Source of the DNA: Mycobacterium scrofulaceum
Lineage (GTDB): Bacteria > Actinomycetota > Actinomycetes > Mycobacteriales > Mycobacteriaceae
DNA length: 64,000 nt
Reading direction: 5' to 3'
NCBI RefSeq assembly: GCF_001667885.1
Contig: NZ_LZJW01000060.1
Span: 62,001 to 126,000, forward strand
A program made the translations under genes and the position numbers. Shown here piece by piece: positions 26,260 through 34,833 of the stretch (its first letter is position 1; every line of letters begins with the position of its first letter). The notes below the pieces were generated by a model, which worked only from the letters and a program-made list of their open reading frames with translations, had not been told where the DNA came from and did not search any database.

Positions 26260-26300
26260 GGCGGGCGCGGCGGTGGTTCCCTCCTACGCCCGGCCAGTGT

Positions 26301-26392
26301 GCCGAGTGTGAAGTTAGCTTCACGCTGGCCGTCGAGTGTGAAGCTAACTTCACACTCGACGGGGTGAGCGCGCGGCCGGCCGCACACTCGGC
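26301..26392. repeat. nested palindromic intergenic repeat (CGAGTGTG family)
   Basis: Perfect 21-bp arms at 26303-26323 and 26338-26358 (core GTGAAGTTAGCTTCAC) are nested in outer 10-bp arms GCCGAGTGTG (26301-26310) and CACACTCGGC (26383-26392). The right arm is itself a palindrome (11-bp arms around CTAA). It fills the gap between the convergent P450 and hydrolase genes and may terminate both. Confidence 0.85.
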
Positions 26393-26396
26393 GAGA

Positions 26397-27422
26397 TCAA
26401 GCGCTCTGGTCGACCAATACCGCGCCGTCGGGCTGGTTGCCCAGCGTCTGCAGCGGGAGATCCCCGCCCTGGGCGGTGAGACGAACGATCTCGGCCAGCT
26501 GCCCGGGGGCGTCGCACTGCAGGTAGTGATCGGCGCCCGGCACCACCCAATACCGGTTGCGGCCGGGTTTGGTCTTCAGATAGGTCTGCCAAACGTGGTT
26601 GGGGACGCGGAGCGGGGCGACGTTGTCGTGCAACCCCCACACCACGGTGGTGTTGATCGGACTCTTGGAAAGCGCCTCCAGCCAACCGGTTTCGTCCGCG
26701 GCGCGCTCGTTGAGGTATTGAATGGTGTCGGGCAGCACGCGGATTCCGTCATTGTGGGCGAAGCATTTCGCCAACGCGGCGATCTCGGGGTCGTCGAGTG
26801 TTCGCCGCGGCATGAAGGTGCTGGCGCCCAGGCCGGCGGCCAGCATCTCCGGCGTCGTCGCCGCCGCGGTGGGCCGCCCGGTCGCGGGATCGAGCAGCGC
26901 GGTCTGGAAGACGGTGAGGTTCGACAGCGGCAGGTAGATGTTGGCGTTCGTCACGATCAGGTCCACCGGTACGGCCGGCGGATCGAGGGCCGCCAGCATC
27001 TCCACCGCGATCATGCCGACGCTGCTGCCGCGGTCATGGGTCAGCATGCGGTAGTCGGTCAGGTTCCACACCTGGGTGATCGCGTACACGAGCAGGCGCG
27101 CGTCGTCGTAGAGCGAATAGACGTACGGCTCAGTGGGTTTGTCCGAAAGGCCGTATCCCGGGAAGTCCAGCAGGTAGATGTCGAACTCCGAGCCCAGTTC
27201 GCTCGCAAGGGCGAAGAAGTCGATGCTCGACGTCGGGAAGCCGTGCACGAGTACCAGGGCGGGCGCTCCCGGCGTGCCGCAGCGGCGACTGAACACCGCG
27301 ACCTCGTGCCCGTCGTTGGCGGCGGTCGTTGACCGCCAACGCAGTTCCGTACCGCCGCTTTGCCACTCCGCGAAGATGTCCAAGCTGCCAGCATCGCAGA
27401 GGCGGTCGCGGTAGACAACCAC
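26397..27422 (-). CDS. alpha/beta hydrolase, Asp-nucleophile (dehalogenase/epoxide hydrolase-like)
   Basis: The 341-residue protein starts at GTG 27422 (VVVYRDRLCDAGSLD). LVLVHGFPTSS (about 44-54) gives the oxyanion region, and LTHDRGSSVGM (about 113-123) has Asp at the elbow in place of Ser, the pattern of epoxide hydrolases and haloalkane dehalogenases. PGADHYLQCD near the C-terminus gives the catalytic His. The halide-binding Trp next to the nucleophile is Arg here, which argues against a classic dehalogenase. The open frame continues far upstream across the lipoprotein gene and is rejected. It is convergent with the P450. Confidence 0.78.
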   Translation of the reverse strand: MVVYRDRLCDAGSLDIFAEWQSGGTELRWRSTTAANDGHEVAVFSRRCGTPGAPALVLVHGFPTSSIDFFALASELGSEFDIYLLDFPGYGLSDKPTEPYVYSLYDDARLLVYAITQVWNLTDYRMLTHDRGSSVGMIAVEMLAALDPPAVPVDLIVTNANIYLPLSNLTVFQTALLDPATGRPTAAATTPEMLAAGLGASTFMPRRTLDDPEIAALAKCFAHNDGIRVLPDTIQYLNERAADETGWLEALSKSPINTTVVWGLHDNVAPLRVPNHVWQTYLKTKPGRNRYWVVPGADHYLQCDAPGQLAEIVRLTAQGGDLPLQTLGNQPDGAVLVDQSA

Positions 27423-27484
27423 GGCGCTAGCGGAACGTGACGACGACCTTGCCAGCGGCGTCGGCGGAACGGTTTCGCGCTGGT

Positions 27485-27979
27485 TCACGGGCAGGTGACA
27501 TGCACTCCGAAGGTCACCGGGCGCGTGCCGCTTTGGCCGGGGGTCGATGCCTCGCCGGTTCCGGTGATCGTGTAACTCTTGCCCTGCTTGGTCGCCTGGA
27601 CCTGATTTGCGGACTTGGTGGCCTGATAGGGGAGTTGGTACTGGCCGGTCGCCAGCGTCAGCGAGAGCGCGAATCCGTCGACCATGGGCGGGTTCTCGTC
27701 CGAAACGGCCAGCGACACCGACGCCGTATCGTCGTGCACGCCGATCCGGGTGGTGAGGTCTCCCGATTCCGGTGGGGAAGCATTCGGTTGCGCCGCTGAA
27801 CTGCTGCATTCGACTCGCGCCGTCATGGTGTGCTTGTTCCCGTCGATCATGACGGTCGTGGTCACCGCCACAGGAGTCGAGCTCGGGGTCGACGGCGGAT
27901 GGCTGTCCTTGCCGGAACAACCGGACAGACCCGCCGCCAGCGCGATCCCGGCGGCCAAGACGACGTGCCGATTCGTCAT
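27485..27979 (-). CDS. LpqH-like (19-kDa antigen family) lipoprotein
   Basis: The 164-residue product has a signal peptide ending in lipobox LSGC (about Cys21), a Ser/Pro/Thr-rich linker, and a domain with VMIDGNKHTMTARVEC, ENPPMVDGFALSL, KQGKSYTITGTG and terminal FGVHVTC. This reproduces the order of the mycobacterial 19-kDa lipoprotein LpqH, including the two Cys that probably form a disulfide. ATG 27979 is chosen because AAGGAGGTG lies just upstream; an earlier in-frame ATG at 28054 would precede the signal peptide with charged residues. LpqH-family proteins are surface-exposed TLR2 ligands. Confidence 0.82.
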   Translation of the reverse strand: MTNRHVVLAAGIALAAGLSGCSGKDSHPPSTPSSTPVAVTTTVMIDGNKHTMTARVECSSSAAQPNASPPESGDLTTRIGVHDDTASVSLAVSDENPPMVDGFALSLTLATGQYQLPYQATKSANQVQATKQGKSYTITGTGEASTPGQSGTRPVTFGVHVTCP

Positions 27980-28063
27980 CACACCTCCTTCGCCAGCCAG
28001 GACTATAGGGCCCATTCGTTTCGGTAAGGTCTCTTTTCCCTGGCGACCAGTCAACCGATGGGT

Positions 28064-28798
28064 TTATCGCCAGGCTTCCCAACTCACCATGCTCCGTAGC
28101 GGTCCGGCGAACGAGGGCCGCACGGCGCCCGAGCGCCACCGGTCCTCGAGGACGGGCGCCAACGCGTCGGTAGTGGTCAGCGGGTCGGCGTCGAGGTAGA
28201 CGACGGTGATGTACTGGAAGTCCGTGCGCCATCCTCGCGGCAGGTGGCTCCAACCGGTGCTGGAACCGAACGTCCACGCGCCGGCCGTCCCCGACGTGGC
28301 GAGCAGTGCCGGATGGTGTTCGGCGTGCAGCCATTGCAGCCACTCGTCCGGGCGGCGCCCGTCAACGGGTTCTTCGACGATGAGGACGACACCGCGGTGC
28401 GGCCGAAACGGCACCACCTCGGCGGAGATGAGTGCATGCGGCGCCGACTGCCACTGCAGCAGGCGCAGCCCGGCCACTTGCAGCGACGGCCGGACGACGG
28501 GGAATCGCCCGTTCTCGCGCAGCGCGCGCCCGAGCGTGACGAAGTCGTCGAAGGTTTCCTCGACGGGATCACCAACCAGGTAATGCACGGCGTTGCCGAT
28601 CTCGGCCAGCGGGCCGTTTCCGGCCACCCTCTGCTGCGGATAGTCGCCGTCGGCGATCCAGCGCAACCCGTACACGATGCCCGGCAGTTGATACTGCTCC
28701 GGCATGTGATCCAGCAGGTGCCAACGCAGGTAACTGCCGTCGTCGTCGGGCGGCGCGGCGGCGGTGAGGCTGAATACACCGGCCCTGACGCGTATCAC
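28064..28798 (-). CDS. EthD-like dimeric alpha/beta-barrel hypothetical protein
   Basis: The 244-residue protein from GTG 28798 appears to be two ferredoxin-like repeats. The first has YLRWHLLDHMPEQYQLPGI (about 23-41) and the second has DEWLQWLHAEHHPALLATSG, both with the W-x(n)-H-x-P pattern of EthD/Dabb-like proteins. Such proteins bind or process hydrophobic metabolites. The GTG overlaps the stop of the LLM gene (GTGA). It is the last gene of a four-gene operon. The repeat reading is mine and the family is tentative. Confidence 0.6.
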   Translation of the reverse strand: MIRVRAGVFSLTAAAPPDDDGSYLRWHLLDHMPEQYQLPGIVYGLRWIADGDYPQQRVAGNGPLAEIGNAVHYLVGDPVEETFDDFVTLGRALRENGRFPVVRPSLQVAGLRLLQWQSAPHALISAEVVPFRPHRGVVLIVEEPVDGRRPDEWLQWLHAEHHPALLATSGTAGAWTFGSSTGWSHLPRGWRTDFQYITVVYLDADPLTTTDALAPVLEDRWRSGAVRPSFAGPLRSMVSWEAWR

Positions 28799-29664
28799 GC
28801 GGCGCCCCCGGGTTCGTGCAACTCGGCGAGCGCCTGCAGATTGTCCAGGTAATGCTGCAGCGAGGTGTGGCGAAAGACGGCGGGCACGATGGTGGCGCCG
28901 TGCGCGGCGGCTTCCGCGACGGCGTCGCGGGTGCGCTCCGGTTCGGTGATCGGATCCAGCGGTGCCGGTGGCGGCAGGATGACCTCGAATCCCGGACGAA
29001 GCTCGAAGCGGCCCAACCAGTCTCGCGCTTGACGCAGGCCCACGCTGAACGGCGCCCAGCCGTCGGCCAGCGTCACGGCGCGGCGCAGCGATCTCAACGT
29101 GCGGCCGCCGACCCAGATCGGGACGCGCTCCTGCACCGCGCACGGGTCGACGGTCATGCCGTCGAACGCGTAGAACTCGCCTCGGTAGGCGGGCTCGGGG
29201 ACCGACAGCGACGCGCGCAGCGCCTTGAGCGCGTCGTCGCCGCGCGGCCCGCGATCGTCGAAGGGCGCGCCGATGAGGTCGAACTCCTCTTTGAGGCTGC
29301 CGACTCCGACGCCGAGGATGAGCCTGCCGCCGCTGACCTTGTCCAAGGTGCCATAGCGTTTCGCGATCTCGAGTGGATGGTGGTACCCGAGCACCAGGAC
29401 ATTGGTGGCCAACCGGATCTGGCGGGTGCGCGCGGCAAGATAGCCGAAGGTGGCCAGCGGATCCCAGTAGCGCACGCCGCGGCGGTCCGACTCGGCCGCG
29501 GGCAGCGCGATGTGCTCGCTGCAGGTCAGGTGGTGATAGCCGAGCCGATCCGCTGCTTCGGCGATTCGGGTCAGCTCCTCGATGGAGGCGTCCTTCTCCC
29601 AATCGCCGCTGGCCTTCGGGAACATCGTCACCACGGGTGTGGCCACCGAGAGTCGTGGGCTCAT
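28795..29664 (-). CDS. TIGR03619-like F420-dependent LLM oxidoreductase
   Basis: The 289-residue luciferase-like protein has SVATPVVTMFP, LTCSEHIALPAAESDRRGVRYWDPLATFGYLAART (about 46-80), LATNVLVLGYHHPLEIAKRYGTLDKVSGGRLILGVGVG (about 84-121) and PIWVGGRTLRSLRRAVTLADGW. The F420-type cis-peptide region VLVLGYHHP matches TIGR03619 proteins. The ATG overlaps the SDR stop (ATGA) and its own stop overlaps the next GTG, so three genes are translationally chained. The substrate presumably is shared with the SDR of the operon. Confidence 0.85.
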   Translation of the reverse strand: MSPRLSVATPVVTMFPKASGDWEKDASIEELTRIAEAADRLGYHHLTCSEHIALPAAESDRRGVRYWDPLATFGYLAARTRQIRLATNVLVLGYHHPLEIAKRYGTLDKVSGGRLILGVGVGSLKEEFDLIGAPFDDRGPRGDDALKALRASLSVPEPAYRGEFYAFDGMTVDPCAVQERVPIWVGGRTLRSLRRAVTLADGWAPFSVGLRQARDWLGRFELRPGFEVILPPPAPLDPITEPERTRDAVAEAAAHGATIVPAVFRHTSLQHYLDNLQALAELHEPGGAA

Positions 29665-30443
29665 CCCTGCATGTACCCTCCGGCGTCGACGGGGATGGAT
29701 TGCCCGGTGATGGTGCGGCTTTCGTCGCTGGCCAGGAACAACGCCAGGTTGGCGACATCCTCGGTCGTGGAGATATCTTGCAGTGCAACGCCTTTGAGGG
29801 CGCTCGCGCGCTGGTCGGCGAAGTCGACCCCCCGCTCGTCCGCGGTGCGTTGCACCCATCGACGCCACAGCTCGGTGTCGATCGCCCCGGGCACGATGCA
29901 ATTGCACCGGATGCCGTGGGGGCCGACCTCCAGCGCGACCGACTTGGTGAAGGCTCGCAGCGACGCCTTGGCGGTGACGTAGTGACTCTTGCGGACGACG
30001 CCGGAATAGCCTGCCGTGGAGGAGAAGTTGAGGATCACGCCGCGGCGGCGCGCCAGCATCGACTGGTTGAGCACTTCCCGGGTGCACAGCATGGCCGCGG
30101 TGACGTCGATGGCGATCGTCGCGTTCCAGTTGTCCAGGGTCTGCTCCCAGATCCAGCGGTCTTGTCCGGGCGCGGCGGCGTTGTTGCACAGGATGTCGAC
30201 AAAACCGAATTCGTCGACCGCCCGCGCCACCATGGCCGCGACGTCGCGCTCGTCGGTCACGTCGGCGCGCATCGCGATCGCTCCGGGGCCCGCGGCCCGG
30301 GCGGCGTCGCGCACGAGTTCTTCGCGCCGCGCGGCCAGCAGCACCCGGGCGCCTTCCCGCACGAACACCGAACCGAGCACCGGTCCCAGGCCCGTGCTAG
30401 CGCCGGTGATGATCGCGACCTTGCCCTCCAGCCGGCCCGTCAT
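29661..30443 (-). CDS. short-chain dehydrogenase/reductase
   Basis: The 260-residue SDR starts at ATG 30443 (MTGRLEGKVAI), the usual position just before the Rossmann strand. ATG 30467 would add eight residues overlapping the upstream gene. It has TGASTGLGPVLG for NAD(P) (about 12-23), CNNAAAP (about 86-92), Ser in NFSSTAGY (about 136-143) and the catalytic pair in SHYVTAKAS (Tyr about 154, Lys about 158), ending in DAGGYMQG. Operon order is hydrolase, SDR, LLM, EthD-like. Substrate unknown. Confidence 0.87.
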   Translation of the reverse strand: MTGRLEGKVAIITGASTGLGPVLGSVFVREGARVLLAARREELVRDAARAAGPGAIAMRADVTDERDVAAMVARAVDEFGFVDILCNNAAAPGQDRWIWEQTLDNWNATIAIDVTAAMLCTREVLNQSMLARRRGVILNFSSTAGYSGVVRKSHYVTAKASLRAFTKSVALEVGPHGIRCNCIVPGAIDTELWRRWVQRTADERGVDFADQRASALKGVALQDISTTEDVANLALFLASDESRTITGQSIPVDAGGYMQG

Positions 30444-30450
30444 CGCGCAC

Positions 30451-31248
30451 TCACCTTGCGGGCACACGTGATTCGACCCACGCGTGGATTCGTTCGGCGA
30501 CGGCGAGCCACCCTGGGTCGAGCATCATGTCGTGGCTCATCTTAGGGAAGATCTCGGCGTCGGTGTGGTAGGCGGCCGCGGTTGCCCGCACTTCCTGCGG
30601 CGTGAAGCAGACGTCGTCCTCTGCCCCCAACACCAGCAGCGGGGTGGTGACGAGGTGCGGCCGGGGGAGGTGGAGCCACAGCATGTCGATCGCGATCTTC
30701 AGGGCGTACTCCTCGCAGAGTTCCGCGGCATAGCGCGCCACGTCGGCTTCGGAGTGCGACCGCGAGAAGAAGGTTTCGCGGGCCAACTCCGGTGTGGCGC
30801 CGACACCGCGCAGCGACCTCGTCATGGCCAGGCCGCTGGCGGTGTACCACGGGTGCCGCTTGAGCCTGCGGGCCAAAAACCCCAGGATGCCGCTCGGGGG
30901 TGCCGAGGCGAGCAGCACCGCGGCGGCGGCGTCGTGCGACTCCAGATACTTCTGCACCACGAAGCCACCCAGCGAGTGGCCGACGACGACCGGTCGCTCG
31001 GGCAGGCCGTCGGCAACCGCGGCGACGTCGGCCACGAAGTCCGCGATCGAGCAGAGCCGCATCGACTTGGGGGCCGGGCTCTTTCCGTGACCGCGCAGGC
31101 TGACGGCCAGCGCTCGGTGGCCCTTGTCCGCGAAGAAACCCAGGAAATGTTCGTCCCAACACCAGGCGCCGTGCCAGGCACCGTGCACGAATAGCACCGG
31201 CGGCTTGTGGGTTTCGCGGCGCGGCGTTCTCTCGATCACTTCGAGCAT
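30451..31248 (-). CDS. alpha/beta hydrolase
   Basis: The 265-residue hydrolase has HGAWHGAWCWD (oxyanion region, 22-32), nucleophile Ser92 in VVGHSLGGF, acid in LGAEDDVCF and His in KMSHDMMLDPGW. Start ATG 31248 follows an AGGAG ribosome site; the longer upstream frame has no such site. It is the first gene of the operon 28064-31248, with seven bases between its stop and the SDR start. It probably opens an ester or lactone that the SDR and LLM enzymes then process (inference). Confidence 0.83.
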   Translation of the reverse strand: MLEVIERTPRRETHKPPVLFVHGAWHGAWCWDEHFLGFFADKGHRALAVSLRGHGKSPAPKSMRLCSIADFVADVAAVADGLPERPVVVGHSLGGFVVQKYLESHDAAAAVLLASAPPSGILGFLARRLKRHPWYTASGLAMTRSLRGVGATPELARETFFSRSHSEADVARYAAELCEEYALKIAIDMLWLHLPRPHLVTTPLLVLGAEDDVCFTPQEVRATAAAYHTDAEIFPKMSHDMMLDPGWLAVAERIHAWVESRVPAR

Positions 31249-31335
31249 GAGCGGGACTCCTCGTCGGGCCGCCCCCCGGTTGGCTGCAACGCCGCTGAGA
31301 TTAGCCGCTGACGTGCCCATGCAGGGCCGGAATCG

Positions 31336-32223
31336 GTGAAGCGACGGTGTCCGTTGGCGTTTACTGGTGCGGTGGGTGTAGGTGGCGAAGTGCGCACGCT
31401 GGTGCTGTCGGCCTTCCCGGCCGAAGCCGATGCGGTGCTCTCACACACCACGCTCGATCCCGATCCCGTGGTGATCGCCGGCCGGAAGCACTTCTACCTC
31501 GGCTCGATCGCGGGCCACAAGGTGATCGTGGCGATGACCGGCATCGGCCTGGTGAACGCCGTCGACACCACCGAGGCCGCGTTGGCCCGCTTCACTATTG
31601 GCGCGGCGGTGTTTTCGGGCGTCGCCGGTGGGGCGACGCGGACCCGGATCGCGGATGTGGCCATACCGGCGCGGTGGACACTGGACAACGGCAGCACATT
31701 TCGCCCGGTTGATCCCGCCATGCTGGCGACGGCCGAAAGGCTTTCTGTCGCACTGGAAAGCGTCGACCGGTGGATCGACCTGCGGCGGCGGCCGCAGATC
31801 GTGATCGGCGGCGACGGTTGCAGCTGGGACAACAACAACGGCGTGGCGTTCCCCTGCATCCCGAACGGCGGTGACGTCTTCGGCTGCCAGCCGCGCAGCG
31901 CGCCCGATCGGTCCTTCCGATACACCGGCAACTTTCGGCAAGCGGCGGGCCGGTGGCTGCGAAGCGCCCTGGTCAGCAACCTGAACATCGTCTCGTCCGC
32001 GGATCCGGCGTTTGATGCCACGGACATGGAAACCGCGGCCGCCCAAACGGTCGCCGACGCCCACGGTGTCCCGTTCCTCGGCATCCGCGGTATCACGGAT
32101 GGGCCAGGTGACCCGCTTCACCTGCCGGGCTTTCCGTTTCAATTCTTCTGCTACAAGCGGATCGCGGCGAACAACGCCGCCCGGGTCACCGCCGCCTTCC
32201 TGCAGAGTTGGGGCGGCGCCTGA
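31336..32223 (+). CDS. nucleoside phosphorylase/MTA-SAH nucleosidase-like protein
   Basis: The 295-residue protein carries the PNP_UDP_1 fold: [14 protein letters not shown] (about 22-35), [21 protein letters not shown] (about 57-77), FSGVAGG, and [31 protein letters not shown] (about 228-258). The MET segment carries the ribose-binding Glu. An insertion of about 50 residues before this motif ([26 protein letters not shown]) is not in short nucleosidases. The N-terminus from GTG 31336 is uncertain; GTG codons at 31372 or 31390 are alternatives. It may cleave a purine nucleoside or a modified one. Confidence 0.72.
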   Translation: MKRRCPLAFTGAVGVGGEVRTLVLSAFPAEADAVLSHTTLDPDPVVIAGRKHFYLGSIAGHKVIVAMTGIGLVNAVDTTEAALARFTIGAAVFSGVAGGATRTRIADVAIPARWTLDNGSTFRPVDPAMLATAERLSVALESVDRWIDLRRRPQIVIGGDGCSWDNNNGVAFPCIPNGGDVFGCQPRSAPDRSFRYTGNFRQAAGRWLRSALVSNLNIVSSADPAFDATDMETAAAQTVADAHGVPFLGIRGITDGPGDPLHLPGFPFQFFCYKRIAANNAARVTAAFLQSWGGA

Positions 32224-32227
32224 TCGT

Positions 32228-33079
32228 TCACTCGGCGCCGACGGCCACCGCGCGCCCCGGGTCCGAGCACCACTCGGACCACGAGCCGGGGAACAGCGCC
32301 GCCTCCACGCCGTGCGCCGCGAGCGCGGCGACCGTGACGCTGGCCGTCACGCCCGAGCCGCAGTAGGCGCCCAAAGCGCCGTCACGGATCCCACGCTCGG
32401 CGAGCAGCCGGGTGAGCGCGTCACCGCCGACGAACGTGCCGTCGTCGTCCAGCACGGCGGTGCTCGGCAGGTTCGTCGCGCCGGGGATGTGCCCGGCCGC
32501 GGGGTCGAGCGGTTCGACGTCGCCGCGGAAGCGTTCGGGCGCCCGCGCGTCGAGCATCGTCACACCACCGGCGCCCGCCTGCTCGGACGTCAGGGTAGGC
32601 CGGCTGCCCGCGTATAGATCGTCATGCGGCACAGTCACATTCCCGGATTGCGGTGTGACCCCGCCGGTTTCGAGGCTCCGGCCGGACGCGCGCCAGGCGG
32701 CCAGGCCGCCGTCCAGGATGCGCACATCAGGCAGCCCGGCCGCCGTCAACACCCACCATGCGCGCGCCGAACCGGCGCGATTCCAGTCGTCGTAGACCAC
32801 CACCGCTGAGTCCTGCCGGACGCCCCACCGGCGTGCCGCGGCCTGCAGGTCGCTCCCCGACGGCAGCGGGTGGCGGCCGCGACCGGCGACCGAGTGGTCG
32901 CTGAGCTCATCCTCGAGCGACGCATACACCGCCCCCGGAAGGTGGCCCTCCAGGTAGGCGGGCCGTCCGTCGGGCTCGTCGATCCGCCACCGCACGTCGA
33001 GGATGGCCAGCGGGGCGCCGGCGTCGATGAGGCCCGCCAACTCCGTGACGGTGATCAGAACCTGGTCTCGGGGTGCCAC
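32228..33079 (-). CDS. sseB: thiosulfate sulfurtransferase (rhodanese) SseB-like
   Basis: The 283-residue tandem rhodanese has an inactive N-terminal domain (LAILDVRWRIDEPDGRPAYLEGHLPGAVY, about 24-52; its loop lacks Cys) and a C-terminal catalytic domain with AGHIPGATNLP and active loop YCGSGVTAS, where the Cys carries the persulfide. Length and order match mycobacterial SseB (Rv2291 type). It transfers sulfane sulfur from thiosulfate or mercaptopyruvate to a thiol or cyanide. It is convergent with the phosphorylase with a four-base gap. Confidence 0.85.
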   Translation of the reverse strand: MAPRDQVLITVTELAGLIDAGAPLAILDVRWRIDEPDGRPAYLEGHLPGAVYASLEDELSDHSVAGRGRHPLPSGSDLQAAARRWGVRQDSAVVVYDDWNRAGSARAWWVLTAAGLPDVRILDGGLAAWRASGRSLETGGVTPQSGNVTVPHDDLYAGSRPTLTSEQAGAGGVTMLDARAPERFRGDVEPLDPAAGHIPGATNLPSTAVLDDDGTFVGGDALTRLLAERGIRDGALGAYCGSGVTASVTVAALAAHGVEAALFPGSWSEWCSDPGRAVAVGAE

Positions 33080-33170
33080 CGACTCAGCCTAGCGGCCGGG
33101 CAAAGCGGCCTCGCTCAGCAAAGCAGTGGCGTAGCGTCCCACTCAGTAAGACCGCGGATGGAGCAAAGTC

Positions 33171-33638
33171 ATGGCGCGCATCGGCTATGGATTAACCGGG
33201 TGTCTCGCGATCGCGTCGGCGCTGCTGACGGCCGCGCCCGCCGAGGCGATACCAAACACCCGCTGTGTCCTTTCGACATCCGTCCAAGAGGTGCAGCATG
33301 TGTCCCAGCTGCCCCCGGAACTCCTCAAGCTTCTACCGCCGATGGCCGACATCGGTGCACCCTTCAACGCGACGGACGCGGTCAGCGATCCGACGTTGCC
33401 CTTCCGGCGGTTGATCCGCGCCGGCAATCACGACGCCGACTGGTTCGTCTGGTACGAGCACGGCGGTGTCGGATACTCCTGGCAGGCGGTGGTCGCTCGG
33501 GTCGCGCCGGGCGGCGCCCCGACGGTATTGGCCAACGCCGGGACTATTTCCGACACGTTGTGCAGGCTCACCGACGGCGCCTTCACCGGTGCGGTTCCGC
33601 CGTACCCGCCGGGATCGTGGGCGGCCGCCGACTTCTGA
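33171..33638 (+). CDS. secreted hypothetical protein
   Basis: The 155-residue protein has a Sec signal peptide with hydrophobic core CLAIASALLTAA and a likely signal peptidase I site after APAEA. A lipobox-like LTGC at 8-11 precedes the hydrophobic core and is not a plausible lipobox. The mature part has TRCVLSTSV and DTLCRLTDGAF, a probable disulfide pair, and ends in a Pro-rich tail. I do not recognise the family. It lies between sseB (divergent) and the tandem operator of the next operon. Confidence 0.6.
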   Translation: MARIGYGLTGCLAIASALLTAAPAEAIPNTRCVLSTSVQEVQHVSQLPPELLKLLPPMADIGAPFNATDAVSDPTLPFRRLIRAGNHDADWFVWYEHGGVGYSWQAVVARVAPGGAPTVLANAGTISDTLCRLTDGAFTGAVPPYPPGSWAAADF

Positions 33639-33645
33639 AAACTTT

Positions 33646-33682
33646 ACCGACCGACGGTCTGGCATACCGACCACCGGTCGGT
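33646..33682. promoter_or_regulatory. tandem TetR-type operators
   Basis: Site 2 (33666-33682) is a perfect palindrome, ACCGACC-ACC-GGTCGGT. Site 1 (33646-33662) is ACCGACC-GAC-GGTCTGG, with a degenerate right half. Centres are 20 bp apart, so bound dimers would lie on nearly the same face. The pair is 32-68 bp before the ATG at 33714, over the likely promoter, in an operon whose second gene encodes a TetR protein. Confidence 0.75.
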
Positions 33683-33713
33683 TATCCTCGGTGCAGGCCA
33701 GGGAGGTGGCGCA

Positions 33714-34145
33714 ATGAGTGCATCCGAGCAATCGCAGACCCGAACCCGCATGTTCGCCCGCGTATTGGGCCCCTACATGTCGATCGTGCCGACCACGATC
33801 GCAATCCGCGGTTCATACATGCAGGAACTATTCACGGAGTTCAAGGCAAATCCCATGTGGCCGTGGCTGTATGGAGCCATCTTGTTGATGGGCGGCATCT
33901 TCATCATCGCCTTTCACCAGTATTGGCGCGGCCTGGCGGCGATCGTCGTGTCGGCCGTGGGCTGGTTTTTCTTCATCCGTGGTCTGCTGTTGCTGACCCT
34001 GCCACGGGCCTACGACGCGGCCGGCAACGCCATCTACAGTTCGGGCGCGACTGCGGCGCTATGGGTGTTGTTCCTCTTCCTCGCCTCCGTCGGGCTGTAC
34101 CTGACGTACGTCGGTTGGAAGCCCGAGAGTGCCTCGGGTAGTTAA
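33714..34145 (+). CDS. four-helix membrane protein of unknown function
   Basis: The 143-residue protein has a polar N-terminus, then hydrophobic spans at about 48-66 (MWPWLYGAILLMGGIFIIAF), 72-97 (AAIVVSAVGWFFFIRGLLLL) and 112-134 (LWVLFLFLASVGLYLTYVGW). A semi-hydrophobic region near 18-33 may be a fourth. I do not recognise a named family. A GGGAGGTGG ribosome site precedes the ATG. Its 3' end overlaps the TetR gene by 17 bp, and the tandem operator upstream suggests that it is the main repressed target. Confidence 0.6.
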   Translation: MSASEQSQTRTRMFARVLGPYMSIVPTTIAIRGSYMQELFTEFKANPMWPWLYGAILLMGGIFIIAFHQYWRGLAAIVVSAVGWFFFIRGLLLLTLPRAYDAAGNAIYSSGATAALWVLFLFLASVGLYLTYVGWKPESASGS

Positions 34146-34833
34146 GCATCCCGACGTCCGCCGCGCGGATCTGCTCGATCGGGCGGCGGCGCTGTTTCTG
34201 CGTGACGGATATGACAACGTCAGCCTCAACGATCTGATCGCCGATGCGGGTGTCTCCAAAGGGGCCTTCTACCATTGGTTTCCATCGAAGGACGCGTTGA
34301 TCGCGGCCTTGGCGGAGCGCAGCGCGCGGGCCGCGTTCGCCGGCGTGGAGGACGCGGTTGCCGCATGCGGCGGTGACGCGCTGGATCGTCTGAACGCCTT
34401 GCTGCGGAGCGGGTTTGAGGTCAAGATGCAGATGAATGTGTCGGAGCAGCTGGCCGCGATGGCGTCATTGCTGCGGCCCGACAACGCCCATCTCTACGCA
34501 CGGATAACCGCGGTCGACGAAGCGCTGGTCCTGCCCCTGCTGACGCGCCTGATCGAAGAGGGGGTCGCCGAGGGTGTCTTCGACACCTTCGATCCCGTGG
34601 GCGTCGCCGATATGATCTACGGCCTTGCCGCGCGCACGAATTCCACCATCGTCGCGGTGTTGCAGGCGCCCGACGAGTCCGCCCGGGAGCGCGCGATCGA
34701 CAGCATGACAAAACGATTCAGACTGCACGGCTTGGCCATCGACCGCATCCTCGGGCTACCCGACGGAAGCGTCACCACGCTCACGCGAGCACAAGTCGAA
34801 GCGCTGGTCGCCGCGCTGCCGAGAACCTACTAG
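34129..34833 (+). CDS. TetR/AcrR family transcriptional regulator
   Basis: The 234-residue TetR protein starts at GTG 34129, inside the end of the membrane-protein gene. Its HTH reads VSLNDLIADAGVSKGAFYHWFPSKDALIAAL (about 31-61), a textbook TetR N-terminus with the YHWFPSK recognition-helix end. The ligand domain includes NAHLYARI and MIYGLAARTN. Operon position and the tandem operators at 33646-33682 point to negative autoregulation of this two-gene unit. The inducer is unknown. Confidence 0.9.
   Translation: MPRVVKHPDVRRADLLDRAAALFLRDGYDNVSLNDLIADAGVSKGAFYHWFPSKDALIAALAERSARAAFAGVEDAVAACGGDALDRLNALLRSGFEVKMQMNVSEQLAAMASLLRPDNAHLYARITAVDEALVLPLLTRLIEEGVAEGVFDTFDPVGVADMIYGLAARTNSTIVAVLQAPDESARERAIDSMTKRFRLHGLAIDRILGLPDGSVTTLTRAQVEALVAALPRTY

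Noticed and set aside
27423-28343. A 5' extension of the hydrolase frame across the LpqH-like gene
   Set aside because: The segment covers another gene on the same strand in a different frame, lacks a domain, and GTG 27422 gives a normal hydrolase N-terminus.
33171-33210. A lipobox (LTGC) in the secreted protein at 33171
   Set aside because: The motif precedes the hydrophobic core instead of following it; an AEA signal-peptidase I site fits better.
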